Assembly: GCF_963855985.1 (NCBI RefSeq)
Contig: NC_087098.1
Coordinates: 13,350,501-13,414,500, forward strand
Direction of reading: 5' to 3'
Source of the DNA: Ostrinia nubilalis
Lineage: Eukaryota; Arthropoda; Insecta; Lepidoptera; Crambidae
Length of the DNA stretch: 64,000 bases
The notes under the pieces were generated by a model. It searched no databases. It saw only the letters and a program-made list of their open reading frames with translations, and had not been told where the DNA came from. The position numbers were made by a program, and so were the translations under genes. Positions 1-10,764 of the stretch are shown piece by piece (within the stretch, counting starts at the first letter, position 1; the number at the start of each line of letters is the position of its first letter).

Positions 1-151
1 TCAACGTATGCAAAGCCCAAAGCAGAGTCGAGATTCGTGTCTGTGAGGAAAGCGTGAGTAAAACCCATGGCCTAAAAAGTAAATAAAGTTAAAAAATAAA
101 CTTACTTTAGTCGCAGCTCGTTACCGAGTATTTACTTGTTGTCCATTTGGT

Positions 152-355
152 CTACTTCATTTATGACGTCCACTGCTGGACAAATGCATCCCCTAAGGAT
201 TTCCACAGCGACCGGTCCTGGCTTGCCCGGTATTTAAGTACCAAGTTAATCTTCACCAGATAGTCGGCCCACCAAGTAGAACGCCTGCCCAACCCAAGTG
301 TCCATACTACGTCTTCCGGCTCGTGGTAACCTCTCGAAAACTTTTCACCCACTAC
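152..355 (-). mobile_element. RTE-type LINE 3' end, degraded
   Basis: On the minus strand this reads as the C-terminal tail of an RTE-clade endonuclease/reverse transcriptase: a W-A-D-Y-L-V-K stretch, then SQDRSLWKSLGDAFVQQWTS. The same tail recurs many times in this window. Only the last 60 or so codons remain, so it is a 5'-truncated copy with no activity. Confidence 0.75.
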
Positions 356-400
356 GACACGAGCTATTTTTAAGTAGTTTAAAATAAATTAAGGATCTTG

Positions 401-451
401 ATTCCAATACGAGCCACATCATAATCATTATGATGTGGCTCGTATTGGAAT
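401..451. repeat. Perfect inverted repeat, 25-bp arms
   Basis: Positions 401-425 are the exact reverse complement of 427-451, with a single base between. A single strand would fold into a perfect hairpin. It is probably a short fold-back remnant of a DNA transposon. No gene lies around it (360-613). Confidence 0.85.
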
Positions 452-613
452 TGGATTTTCATTCGCCAGCCGTTAACTTGGTCGGACGTGTCAGCGCTAT
501 GAAAATATTTAATTTAATTATTCATTAGCAATATCGCGACCTACATTCTCGGAACTCGGAAGTGTTCTACTGTGTCGTTCGTTTCTAATTAGACACCGAA
601 CTTATAATGTTAA

Positions 614-1864
614 GTGATTCGACATAGTAATATGGAAGGAAGTCCCTTCAACCGGAGCGCGCTCACGCAGCGCAGCCCTCCGCCCACGCCCTCTCAGCAC
701 GCGCCGCCCGCCGCCCCCGCCGAGCACGTCATGGAACCACTCGAAGTGGTGGCCACTTCAGAACTCCAGAACTGGATGAAGAGCATCGAGCAGTGTCTGA
801 ATGAGGTGTGCATAATCTCATCGGAAGGAAAACTCAACACTGACCAGAAACTGAGGATTAGTAACCTGTGCAGAAGGGTGAGCCATGGAACATCCCAAAC
901 GGCCGTGCAATATCAGTCGCTGAAGCAAAAAGCTATTCAAGCTCACAGTAACGTGCAGGTCCTCAAGGAAAACCAAGACCTTTCACAGCAAGTTCAAGAC
1001 CTCAAAAACATAATTGAAGTGACCTCTAAACCAATCCCGGGAGCAGTCTCCTTTGCTGACATGGTTAGAAAAAGCCCTGACAATTTTATTCAGCCCAAAA
1101 ATGTAAGTTCAGTGGCGATTTACCCCGCTGATAAAATGAAGTCAAGCGAGGAGACCAAGAACCTAGTGCAGAAAATTATCAAGCCTGATGAAATGAAATT
1201 GCACGTGAGAGGTCTGCGGAAGACTAGAAATGGCGGCGTCATCATCAGCACCGACTCAAAAGATGACATTGAAAAGCTGAAGCAATCGGCGCAATTAAAA
1301 ACCTCTGGCCTTACTATAGACGAGACAAATAAACGGAAACCCAGGATGATTGTACTCGGAGTTCCTGCTTCTATGCAAGAAACTGAGGTTTTTAAATGCA
1401 TTTACCAACAAAACTTAGCCGAGAAACTACCAAATACATCATTTGAAGCATTTATGTCATCTGTTAAGCTAAGTCATAAATCAGGTAAGAAAGATGCTGA
1501 AACCTGCAATTATGTCATAGAAGTCTCAGCTCAAATACGAAAGACCTTAATAACAAATGACCGAGTTTTTGTGAATTGGTCCTCGTGCCCTGTAAGAGAT
1601 TTCACTCTGGTGACAAGGTGCTTCAAGTGTCAGCAGTATGGACATGCTGCAAAGACGTGTCGGGAGGCCACCATCACTTGCGGCCACTGCGGAGAAGTGG
1701 GTCACGCGCTGAAGGACTGCACGAAAAAGGAAGAGCCATCAAAATGTGCGACCTGCTTACACTTCAAAAAGCCCAGCAATCACAAGACAGGTGACGCTGA
1801 ATGCCCTGCTAAAAAACTTGCAGAAACAAGATACATTAACTCCATAGACTATGAAGGCGCTTAA
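614..1864 (+). CDS. gag-like ORF1 of a non-LTR retrotransposon
   Basis: An open frame of 416 codons. The C-terminus carries two clear CCHC zinc knuckles, CFKCQQYGHAAKTC (about residues 336-349) and CGHCGEVGHALKDC (356-369), followed by a third Cys-rich motif with wider spacing (378-397). This three-knuckle tail is typical of ORF1 (gag-like, RNA-binding) proteins of Jockey/I/R1-type LINEs. The N-terminus is Pro/Ser-rich and a Gln/Lys-rich, possibly coiled segment follows. No reverse transcriptase ORF2 follows: the next kilobase is AT-rich with many stops. The copy is therefore ORF1 only or has lost ORF2. The frame is intact, which suggests a young insertion. The start could also be the internal methionine at residue 7. 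Confidence 0.8.
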   Translation: MIRHSNMEGSPFNRSALTQRSPPPTPSQHAPPAAPAEHVMEPLEVVATSELQNWMKSIEQCLNEVCIISSEGKLNTDQKLRISNLCRRVSHGTSQTAVQYQSLKQKAIQAHSNVQVLKENQDLSQQVQDLKNIIEVTSKPIPGAVSFADMVRKSPDNFIQPKNVSSVAIYPADKMKSSEETKNLVQKIIKPDEMKLHVRGLRKTRNGGVIISTDSKDDIEKLKQSAQLKTSGLTIDETNKRKPRMIVLGVPASMQETEVFKCIYQQNLAEKLPNTSFEAFMSSVKLSHKSGKKDAETCNYVIEVSAQIRKTLITNDRVFVNWSSCPVRDFTLVTRCFKCQQYGHAAKTCREATITCGHCGEVGHALKDCTKKEEPSKCATCLHFKKPSNHKTGDAECPAKKLAETRYINSIDYEGA

Positions 1865-2810
1865 GGGCTACTTGCGAGTTATTTGTGTTATACTTATTAT
1901 TTATTATTAGATAGGTTAATTTCTGACTTAGATAGTGTATTCAATTTTGTTCCATTTATAATATTAGTAACTAACTGCAAAATTACCGATCACAGAACTG
2001 GTCTACTAACCTTAAAACCGAAATCATTGTACTCGTAAATTATTATTTTTGTTGACACAGACACCTGCATGCCGTATGTAATAGAAAACGCTAAGTAAGC
2101 AATATTAAGTAGCACAATGTAACCATAATAAATGATTTTAATTCTTAGATTTTACTTAATGTGTAGGTACCTATAGATTTTAATTTTTAGTATAAACATA
2201 ATTTGTATTGATAATTAATATAATTTGTTGATTGTTTATGTATAATATGTATTTTGCTAATGATAGTTAAATAAAGTATCGTTAAGCCTTATTTCGCCTG
2301 AGATACAGGAAAAAAATTTCCTAGTTCAGGCACATGTATAACTTTACCTTTTGTAGCATAAGATTAGCCTAGAGTTTAAACTGTCAAATAAGATATTCAA
2401 ATAAAAAAAAGAAAAAAAAAAAAGAATTATGAGCTACATCATTATGGTGATTCTTTTTAATTTTTTTGCCCCCGCACTCGAAGTAGCATAGTGGTAAAGT
2501 TGAAAATATAGGTACTCTTTTTCGTATGTGTAAGTATGTAGTGTGCCCTGGATATAAACCGCTGACAGGTTTCATTGGCGATCACCAACACAAACAGAAC
2601 TCTATTCGCAAGCCAATGGAGCACTATGGCCGATGTTTGTCTTTAGTTAAGTGTTTGTTCTTAGATTAGGGATATGAGGCTTTTAGACTAAAGCGATTTA
2701 GATAATAGCGGTTAAAGCGCTGAAGTTGAAACAGATTTTACTCTATTTTTAGTTAGGCAGAGAATGGATTTTTTTAGATCGGGCAATAAGTTTTCGTGCT
2801 GACAACAACA
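1865..2810. other. AT-rich sequence without a gene
   Basis: The first 430 bases look like the 3' untranslated tail of the preceding gag-like element, with AATAAA-like sites near 2270. After that I see an A-rich tract near 2400 and nothing codable. Confidence 0.5.
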
Positions 2811-4605
2811 CAATGAGGATCATTTCGATTTTTAGCTGTGAATGCAGATTTATAGGGCTAAGAAATCCTTAATACACAGTGCAAAAATTTTTGTTTTACG
2901 ACAAAAATTTACGAAGTTATGGCCAAATTACTAAAAAAGTTCACTGACCGCCCGGCGCGGGGACGATGACGTCATTATATCCGATCCGAACGCTGCCGGC
3001 GTACTGCGTGGATAGAAAATATTTTTTTCTAGCCAAATTATCAGTTTTAGAGAAAAACTTGTAATGACATTTATTCATCAGAATAAAGTAAGCTATCGAT
3101 AGGTAATTTTTAAAAATGGAAATTGTGAAAAATAACGCAAAAAATCCATACGCTCATACGATTCAATGGCACGCAGAGACGCGATTGGGGTCTCCGCGGT
3201 GGTATATTTGGCGATTTATTCAAATAAAGTGTACATAAGTGTTGTTAGAGTCATATCTTCTTCCAAGTAAAATATAAAAATGTATAAGTATTAATTTATT
3301 TACTTCTAACAATAAGGTATAACTTCTAACAATAAGACATTGCTATGAAAATCATTTCGATGTACACTTAATAGTTAATACCTACCTGTTATTTAGTTTT
3401 TCTGAGTTAAACCTACGCACCTACCTATCCATTCGCCGTTCCCATGGGCGGGCCAGCTGCTGCAGGAAAGGACAGCCGCTCCGTGCTGGAAATCTATTTA
3501 ATCTTAGCCTAGAAGCTGGGTATGACTACCCCGCCCCTCTCCTCTCCCCAGGTCATAAGCTGGGCATGACTTCCCCCTCGGCCAGAAGTTGGGTATGATT
3601 TACCCCCCCCCCCCCCCCCCGGCCCGAAACTGGGTATGACTTGACCCCTCCCCCTCCCCCCAGGCCAGAAGCTAGGTAAGGCTTGCCCCTACCCCCAGGC
3701 CATAAGCATAAGCTGGATATGACTCCCCTTCGGCCAGAATCTGGGTATGACACCCCCCCCCATGCCAGAAATGCCAGAAACTGGGTATGACTTGACCCCC
3801 CCCCTCCCCCAGGCCATAAGCTGGGTAAGGCTAGCCCCTCCCCCCAGCCCTAGAAACTGGTTATGACTTGACCCCTCCCCCCCCCCCCTCTCCCCAAGCC
3901 AGAAGCTAGGTAAGGCTAGCCCCTTCCCCCAGTCCATAAGCATAAGCTAGGTATGACTCCCCCTCGGCCGGAAGCTGGGTATTACTTACCCCCCCCCCCC
4001 CCCCCCCCCAGGCCAGAAACTGGGTATGACTTGCCTCTCCCCCCTCCCACCAAGGCCAGAAGCTGGGTAAGGCTTGCCCCTCCCCCCAGGCTATAAGCTG
4101 GGTATGACTTATCCCCCCCCCCAGGCCAGAAACTGGGTATTAGCATCATATTATGTATTATTATGTTCAATACAAACAATCATTAAGTTACACTCACCCC
4201 AACCGCGTCTCCGCATAGCATCGAATCCTATGAAAATGTGGTTTTTGGACATAGCAATACTTATTTTCACAATTTTTATTTTTAAAAATTACTGGTCGAT
4301 AGGTTACTTTATTTTGAAGAATAAATGTTATTAAAAGTTTTTTTCTAAAACTGATAGTTTAGCCGGAAAAAAATATTTTCCATCCCATTAGTACGCCGGC
4401 TGCGCTCGATTCGGATATAATGACGTCACGCGGCCGTGCGTACGTTGACTTTTAGCGGCAAAAACGGCCTATGTTTATTACTTAATATCTTCGTAAGTAA
4501 TGGTCCGATTTGGATAATTCAAAAAGATATATCTTTCTTATGTCTTAAAGATTAACGTAGATACTAGTTTTATTGAATTTTCTACAACAGTACTGATCCT
4601 CATTA
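2811..4605. mobile_element. Non-autonomous DNA element with ~390-bp imperfect inverted repeats
   Basis: The left arm (about 2811-3200) and right arm (about 4195-4605) are imperfect reverse complements. Both begin with an ATGAGGATCA-type end and contain a TGACGTCATTATATCCGA block, a CGCCGGCGTACT block and an AAACTATCAGTTTTAG-like block. The centre holds about 300 bp of AT-rich DNA and a C-rich minisatellite. No transposase frame is visible. I could not fix target-site duplications or assign the superfamily. Confidence 0.65.
3518..4150 (+). repeat. C-rich minisatellite, unit about 30-45 bp
   Basis: The core AGAAGCTGGGTATGACTT recurs about 17 times, separated by runs of up to about 20 cytosines. 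Variants have AAACTGGGTATGACTT or AAGCTAGGTAAGGCTTG. Unit length varies because the C-runs vary. Long reading frames across it on either strand are low-complexity artefacts. It lies inside the inverted-repeat element at 2811-4605. Confidence 0.9.
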
Positions 4606-4714
4606 GCTATAAAAGTATTCAAATGCATTCACCGACTTTGAAATACTTGACTTTTGACTTTGAAAACAAAAATCAACCTGTCAGCAGACCTTCTCAAAAC
4701 ATGCATTCATCTTC

Positions 4715-4865
4715 ATCATCATCGTTTCAGCCATAGGACGTCCACTGCAGAACATAGACCTCCCCCAATGATTTCCACAACGGCCGGTTGGTAGCGGCCC
4801 CCATCCAGCGCCTTCCTCCTACCTTTATAAGGTCGTCGGTTCACCTTGTGGGTGGACGTCCTACG
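4715..4865 (-). mobile_element. RTE-type LINE 3' end fragment
   Basis: The minus strand has the familiar RTE tail: the 'GACGTCCACTGC' terminus, a 'TTTCCACAACGGCCGG' block and the 'AAGGTCGTCGGTTCACC' block. It is truncated and has no intact frame. Confidence 0.65.
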
Positions 4866-4944
4866 CTTGCATTACATTACATGCATTACAATTTGACAAT
4901 AACTTACCATAATACTAGTTCCTAACACGAAATCTTGTCCCCAG

Positions 4945-5065
4945 TTGTTACCGCCAGACCATTGGCGAGCGGTTCGTCAACTACTGCTACCGTTTCTGCT
5001 GCCAGCTATACTGCTGCCTAACCATCTTGCTGCTGATCGGAGTAGCCATCATCCTCCTCATATAA
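4945..5065 (+). CDS. Candidate last coding exon of a small membrane protein
   Basis: After an acceptor-like 'TTGTCCCCAG' there is an open stretch, in the frame that uses one leading base, encoding 39 residues and a TAA stop. It begins CYRQTIGERFVNYCYRFCC and ends in a hydrophobic helix (LTILLLIGVAIILLI). Six cysteines lie just before and at the start of the helix, as in palmitoylated tail-anchored proteins. The composition differs from the repeats on both sides. I do not recognise the gene. Upstream exons would have to lie at or before the left part of the window, so the first 4.9 kb may be an intron. It needs an upstream exon ending two bases into a codon. Chance occurrence is possible. Confidence 0.4.
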
Positions 5066-5218
5066 ACTGGTGTAGTTCCGTCTGTGCGAGTTCTGTTTTA
5101 CAAAAAAAATGATATATTCCTTTCAACTATTATTTTTATTTTGTGAAATTGATCGAAACCCCCGCACGTGAGTAGCAATACACAAATTGCACACGTTTGT
5201 ATCTATTATGCAAATACA

Positions 5219-5373
5219 CGCCCGTATTCAAAAACATTACTATGAGGTCTCACAGCACTCACAGTGTGTGTGGATGCACAGGGTGACACACGAACCAATC
5301 ACAAAGCTCTATTTAACGCTGTGCGTTCGATATGCTGCTTCAATTAAGCAAGCATCATTTGTGAATACGGGCG
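5219..5373 (+). mobile_element. MITE with CGCCCGTATTCA termini
   Basis: The ends are inverted repeats (CGCCCGTATTCAAAAACATT at the left, the complement of CGCCCGTATTCACAAATGAT at the right). A second copy in opposite orientation sits at 51183-51353 and shares the interior blocks ATGAGGTCTCACAG and AACGCTGTGCGTTC. No coding capacity. Confidence 0.8.
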
Positions 5374-5888
5374 AAAGAAATTTGAATTCAGGCGCAGGGG
5401 TAGAGGGGAAAAGAAGTTTGTGTCGGTGCGTTTGTATCAATCCTGTTTCGCGTGTACATCGATGCTGTATCGCGTTTGAATCGCGACTGTAATGCAGCTG
5501 CTACGCTCCCAGCGACGAATCGCGACGTCACACACTGGTTCAAGAAATGATAAAAATGGAATTAGCGATTTATTCACTTTTTTTGATGGTATCATGTGTA
5601 GAATGTCATAAAAAACGTTTTGTTTAAGTTCTATTTTTCTGAGAAATGCGTAGTTTTTGCTATATTACATGTTTTGTGTTTTATTTGTATGAAACGTTTC
5701 CTTCACGAGGCTCTTATTCAAAATGTTAAAGTTTGTTAAATATGACTACTTATAGGTTTTAAAGATTTATGATAATTTATTGATTTTCTAAAATAAAAAG
5801 AAGCTAACAATCATTCCAATCTTAATCATTTATTATTCAACATCATCATCAACATCTATAAATTCAAAAGTTTCATCATTATTTGAAG

Positions 5889-6143
5889 CTAGTAAATTCT
5901 TAACTTCATTAGGAAGAGGAGATTTTGACTCACACTCATTTTTGGTCTTATTGTTGACAAAAAAGGATCCGAAGAAATAAATAAATTATTTAAAATAACA
6001 CGATTGGTCACTTTTCGGTTAAATTTACGCGTATGATTCTCTCTGATCTTTCTAAAATCTTTATTCCGCGATTCTGTAGCTTCTTCCGATAGTGCTCCTA
6101 TTGGCATAATATCTAAGTGCAAAGCAAAACCGACATGAATCAT
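5889..6143 (-). pseudogene. Transposon-borne protein fragment, inverted copy
   Basis: The minus-strand frame contains IMPIGALSEEATESRNKDF followed by a basic stretch with NHTRKFNRK. The same sequence, with small changes, lies in the opposite orientation at 6552-6790. This Arg/Lys-rich segment resembles a widespread uncharacterised protein family in arthropod repeats; I know the pattern but no biochemical function. It is a fragment created by the inverted duplication within the element. Confidence 0.5.
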
Positions 6144-6308
6144 TTAACAAAATTAAAACAAAGATCTTTAAGTATCGATATGTACAAGTATGGTATGGCC
6201 TATCTTCATTGCACGCATGGATATGGGCTATGGAGACTATATTACACATTACTTATAGACTAGAATTTAAAACTTGGACAGCAAGAGGAAAATAATAAAA
6301 AAGCAAAT

Positions 6309-6554
6309 ATGGAGAAACGAAAAGCTGAAATACAAAAACGGTTTCGCGATAAAACTGGATTGCTAATAATTGTGCAGCAAGGGGCTGGAACAACAAACAA
6401 CGGAAATACTGCGCGTAGATTTTTTGCAGATCCAGAAAAAACATCCAACATCACTGGAGTTAGTCAAGATCTGATTCCTAGGTTGTCTGTATTATTAAGG
6501 GCTATGGCTTCCGGTGAGCAAATAAACCCCCAAAACTTCACTCAATTTACTTAG
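6309..6554 (+). CDS. Transposon-associated ORF, unknown function
   Basis: An 81-codon frame in the centre of the fold-back element: MEKRKAEIQKRFRDKTG, then NTARRFFADPEKTSNITGV and an LSVLLRAMASGEQINP segment. The 'NTARRFF ... ITG ... SG' pattern is shared by uncharacterised proteins repeated in arthropod genomes. A stop at 6552 separates it from the IMPIGALSEEA segment that follows immediately, so the copy is broken. Probably a decayed transposon protein. No catalytic motif is visible. Confidence 0.45.
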   Translation: MEKRKAEIQKRFRDKTGLLIIVQQGAGTTNNGNTARRFFADPEKTSNITGVSQDLIPRLSVLLRAMASGEQINPQNFTQFT

Positions 6555-6927
6555 ATATTATGCCAATAGGAGCACTATCGGAAGAAGCTGCAGAATCGCG
6601 GAATAAAGATCAGAGAGAATCATACGCGTAAATTTAACCGATAAGTGACCAATCGTGATATTTTAAATAATATACTTATTTCTTCGGATCCTTTTTGTCA
6701 ACAATAAGACCAAAAATGAGTGTGAGTCAAAATCTCCTCTTCCTAATGAAGTTAAAAATTTACTAGCTTCAAATAATGATGAAACTTTTGAATTTATAGA
6801 TGTTGATGATGATGTTGAATAATAAATGATTAAGATTGGAATGATTGTTAGCTTCTTTTTATTTTAGAAAATCAATAAATTATCATAAAGTTGCCTTTTA
6901 TCCATATATTTTGTTTACTTTTTCGTA

Positions 6928-8652
6928 GGGCAAGTGACCCGGTTGTGGCCACCGACCCCTTTGTGGCCATTTAGAACTTCAAATCGTTATAACTAAGGCA
7001 AAGACTTATATATTACTCTATGGTTTACGGGAATAAAAATATCTAATATTAGCAACACTGATAGCGTTAACAGCTTTGATGTGTCAAGCTTCACTTCAAT
7101 CCAACAAGTCATTATTTTTTGAGAAGCGTTAATTGTTTTAAGTCTTAGCAAAAAGGCTAAGGCGAGCGGGTGAGTAAACAATCATTATTTTCTAAATCCT
7201 TCTTATTTTTTTTAATGTTTATGTTAATCCGTAATAAAGAATACACTGTCTAAGTGGTACTAATGATATTTTATCGCTATTTGTTTATTAAGGGGTTTAT
7301 GAGAGGTGGCCACTAATGGAGCCAGAATAAATGAATTTTCCCATCTTTGGCCACATGAATGGCCAAAAGTGGTGCACGAAGAACCCCACTTTTGGCCATT
7401 TAGTTTTTATCGTGATTTTTCAATTTAATTACTTAGCTATTTTGATATAAGTAATCGATTCATTTTCAGAGTTACGATTATAATGCCTCCATCGAAACCA
7501 AATACTAAAAAAATCGGTGTTGTGAAAAGAAAATTGTTCCAGTACTAACCGCATAAACTTATAGGTACTATAGGTTAATGTTGATTTCAATTCAAGCTGA
7601 GATATTTTATTTCATACTAGCGGCTGCCCACGACTTCGTACGCGTGGATCCCGTTTTACCCCCTTCTTACGCGGTTTAGATTTTTTCGTACAAATGTTTT
7701 TTCCCGCTAACTCCCGTTCCCGTGGGAATTTTGCAATATCCTGTTGTAACTAAGCTTTAAGTTTACTAAGGTACCTGCATGCAAAATTTCAAGCGTCTAA
7801 CTTAAGCGGTTTAGATTTTTCATACAAAAGGATTTTCCCGCTAATTCCCGTTCCCGTGGGAATTTCGGGAATTCCTTGTAACTAAGCTTTAAGTTTACTA
7901 AGGTACCTACATACCAAATTTCAAGCGTCTAACTTAAGCAGTTTAGATTTTTCATACAAAAGGATTTTCCCGCGAATTCCCGTCCCCGTGGGAATTTCGG
8001 GAATTCCCGTTCCCGTGGGAATTTTGGGAATTCCTTGTTGTAACTAAGCTTTAAGTTTACTAAGGTACCTACATACCAAATTTCAAGCGTCTAACTTAAG
8101 CAGTTTAGATTTTTCATACAAAAAGATTTTCCCGCTAATTCCCGTTCCCGTGGGAATTTCGGGAATTCCTTGTTGTAACTAAGCTTTAAGATTACTAAGG
8201 TACCTACATGCCAAATTTCAAGCGTCTAACTTAAGCAGTTTAGATTTTTCATACAAAAGGATTTTCCCGCTAATTCCTGTTCCCGTGGGAATTCCTAAGT
8301 ATACTATAACCTGCCCAGGAGTATGAAAAATAATTGTACCAAGTTTCGTTAAAATCCGTCGAGTAGTTTTTTTTTTTTTTTTGATGAATTTTGATGGCCA
8401 GAACTGGCACATGACTGTGGCCAGAAATGGGGTAAAGCTGGCCAAAAATGGCACAAATTCCCATTTCTTTTTCTTTTCTACAGGATTATTTTTCCATTGA
8501 ATCATTATGAAAAAAAATGTATCCTTAGGCTAGATCTAAATATATTTAATCACTTTTTACAAGAAATAAGTCCGTGATAACAAAAACTGTAAAATGATAT
8601 AGCCTCAAAATCTAAAAAATTCTTAAAATGGCCAAAACCGGGTCACCTGCCC
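6928..8652. mobile_element. DNA transposon with GGGCARGTGACCCGG termini and TA duplication
   Basis: The left end GGGCAAGTGACCCGGTTGTG and the complement of the right end (GGGCAGGTGACCCGGTTTTG) match, and TA flanks both ends (6926-6927, 8653-8654). TA duplications suggest a Tc1/mariner-type mechanism. The interior has many GGCCA/TGGCC motifs near the ends and a tandem-repeat block (7615-8380). No transposase. It interrupts the right arm of the older fold-back element, so it is the younger insertion. Confidence 0.75.
7615..8380 (+). repeat. Tandem repeat, ~135-160-bp unit, five copies
   Basis: The unit contains CTAAGCTTTAAGTTTACTAA, AAATTTCAAGCGTCTAACTT, TTAGATTTTTCATACAAAAG and CCCGTTCCCGTGGGAATT. 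It is repeated from about 7665 to 8300. The block starts with a CTAGCGGCTGCCCACGACTT-type head and ends with a 'TTCGTTAAAATCCGTCGAG' tail, which are the head and tail of a common Lepidoptera interspersed repeat whose body has been multiplied here. Confidence 0.75.
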
Positions 8653-9085
8653 TACCTTAGAAAATATCACTTATATCCTAAACGGGGACGCACTGGGACA
8701 AAGTTGTTACTGTATTAGCTTCTATTAGTATGACTCTTTAAAACCTATAAGTAGTCATATCTAACAAACTTTAACATTTTGAATAAGACCCTCGTGAAGG
8801 AAACGTTTCATACAAATAAAACACAAAACATGTAATATAGCAAAAACTACGCATTTCTCAGAAAAATAGAACTTAAACAAAACGTTTTTTATGACATTAT
8901 ACACATGACACCATCGAGAAAAGTGAATAAATCGCTAATTCCATTTTTATCGTTTCTTGAACCAGTGTGCGTCATCGAGTTTGTATCGCTGCTTTTAGTA
9001 ACGCGTGTGTAAATGTAGATGTTTTACGACTTTATCGATGCTGCATCGCAACTGAATCGCGTCTGTATCGTTCAAAAAGTCGCAA

Positions 9086-10764
9086 TTTAAAAGGGCCCTA
9101 AAATACAAGATTTGAGTCATAAAGAATAAAGGAAAAGAATTAATAATATTAAAATAATCTTTAATCACTATAACCGTATAAATATGCATTACATATTATT
9201 GTATATTATGTATTCATAAACTAGTAACACGAGTCCACATCGCTAACATTGAACTCTTTGGTAGTTAACAAATAAATTACAAGACATTCAAACAGTTGAA
9301 GTTGAGAAAAATGCCATTAAATAAGTTAAGTTTTCATAAATAAAGATGGTAAGAAAGATGCGATCTAACCAAAGAAAAATCAATATAAAGCAATATGGAC
9401 TCCATGTAATATTTTCGAGGCACTTAATTAGATCAATATGGTTAACAGTCTTGATCTTTTATAACAGTAAAAAGATAATAAAAACTTGTATTTTATAAAA
9501 AATACATTCATAAGTAATAGTTGCTTTTCCAATGCAGCGACAGGGTTTAAAGAAAAGTTGACAAAAACTGTATTTAATGAAAGTAAGTTTTTGATAACTG
9601 TTATTAACACCCTGTATACTTTGACTTTATAATAAAAATAATGTTACCACTAGAAAAACAACAGAATAGTAGTCGCCAGGAAATTCTATTTTATTCATCA
9701 TCCATCCATAAATATCCTTGTTTTTATTTAAAACGTACGTTTCACTTTTGTCAGAAATACTTAGATGGAATATAAAAACTGCCAATAAAATTGAGAACAG
9801 AACAGCTAATACTGATACGAACAGTAGAAAGTCGGCGTCTAATTTATTAGGGCAACAATTTTTTATATGAGTAACTGAGGATTGTAATTCCAGTCAATAA
9901 TTTGACATAAGAACCATACACAGCACAGCGTTATAGGTCGCGCAAAGAATGTTGAGGCGAACACATACTCACACTGATGTAATATTTGAATACATAACAC
10001 AAATCAGTCAGAATACGTAAGATAAGACTTCAGCGTGACAAGCGTATACAGATACAAATCTTTGCTTGTTTATGGCCTCAAGTCTACTTGCTTGATCTAT
10101 ACAACGACGCTACGGTGGTATGCCGTATGGAAGAACATAAAGCTATCAAGAATAAGAAACACAATAGTTGACAGTTGTGAAAGATCATGACATCTATTCT
10201 CGTCAAATAGAAGTAGATGCTCTAATTCCGTAAAATAAGGTTTAATTTCTATGACTGCAAGACGAAGATTTACGGCGGTGTTATGAGACTACAGAGTTGT
10301 GACATCGTCATAGGAATGAATCGATATTTTACAAATTATAGTCAACGTTAATTTCCAGTATCACCTGTACCAAAGCATAGTATGGATCTCATGCCAAATA
10401 TGTAATTGGAATTAACAATGTGACTTAAAGTTATAACACTACGAGAAATGGGTACGAGTCCGATCAACAATGGAACCGTTGTCAGTCATTGACAGCACCG
10501 CTCAGCGGCGGAAATTTAATGTACAAGTTTTATCATTATGAACCAAAACGATGGGAGCGGCATGCATATTATCATGATCACGGCATGATCTTAGACCAAT
10601 TGCAAGTGCAATAGCAACGCGATTATTACTCCAACCAATGAGAGCGCCGCGTTTAATTACATTTTTCGCAGTCGCCATTATTCGTAATAAATAACCCCGC
10701 CCTTTTCCGAGTACTGGACGAGAGTACAATAGTTGTACTCGGTAGCCGAGTTAAAGGCTTGTGG
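9086..10764. other. AT-rich intergenic DNA, no gene seen
   Basis: Only short frames without recognisable composition. At 10500-10730 there is a slightly GC-richer patch with CCAAT and CCCCGCCC motifs that might be regulatory, but nothing decides this. Confidence 0.4.

Larger units (their letters stand above)
5455..9085. mobile_element. Large fold-back DNA transposon remnant
   Basis: The outer arms 5455-5770 and 8720-9085 are inverted repeats, about 95% identical over their best 240 bp (for example GTATGAAACGTTTCCTTCAC). The next layer, 5773-6140 and 6545-6895, is also inverted, so almost the whole element folds back on a centre at about 6140-6545. The right arm is interrupted by an unrelated transposon (6928-8652). 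Protein-coding remnants of one family lie in both arms and the centre. The superfamily is not assigned. Confidence 0.75.

Noticed and set aside
3553..4179. Minus-strand frames rich in Gly/Ser across the C-run array
   Set aside because: They are translations of a minisatellite; the unit length varies with the C-runs, so no conserved protein repeat exists.
5187..5492. 101-codon plus-strand frame
   Set aside because: Runs through a MITE and the outer arm of the fold-back transposon; no protein-like pattern.
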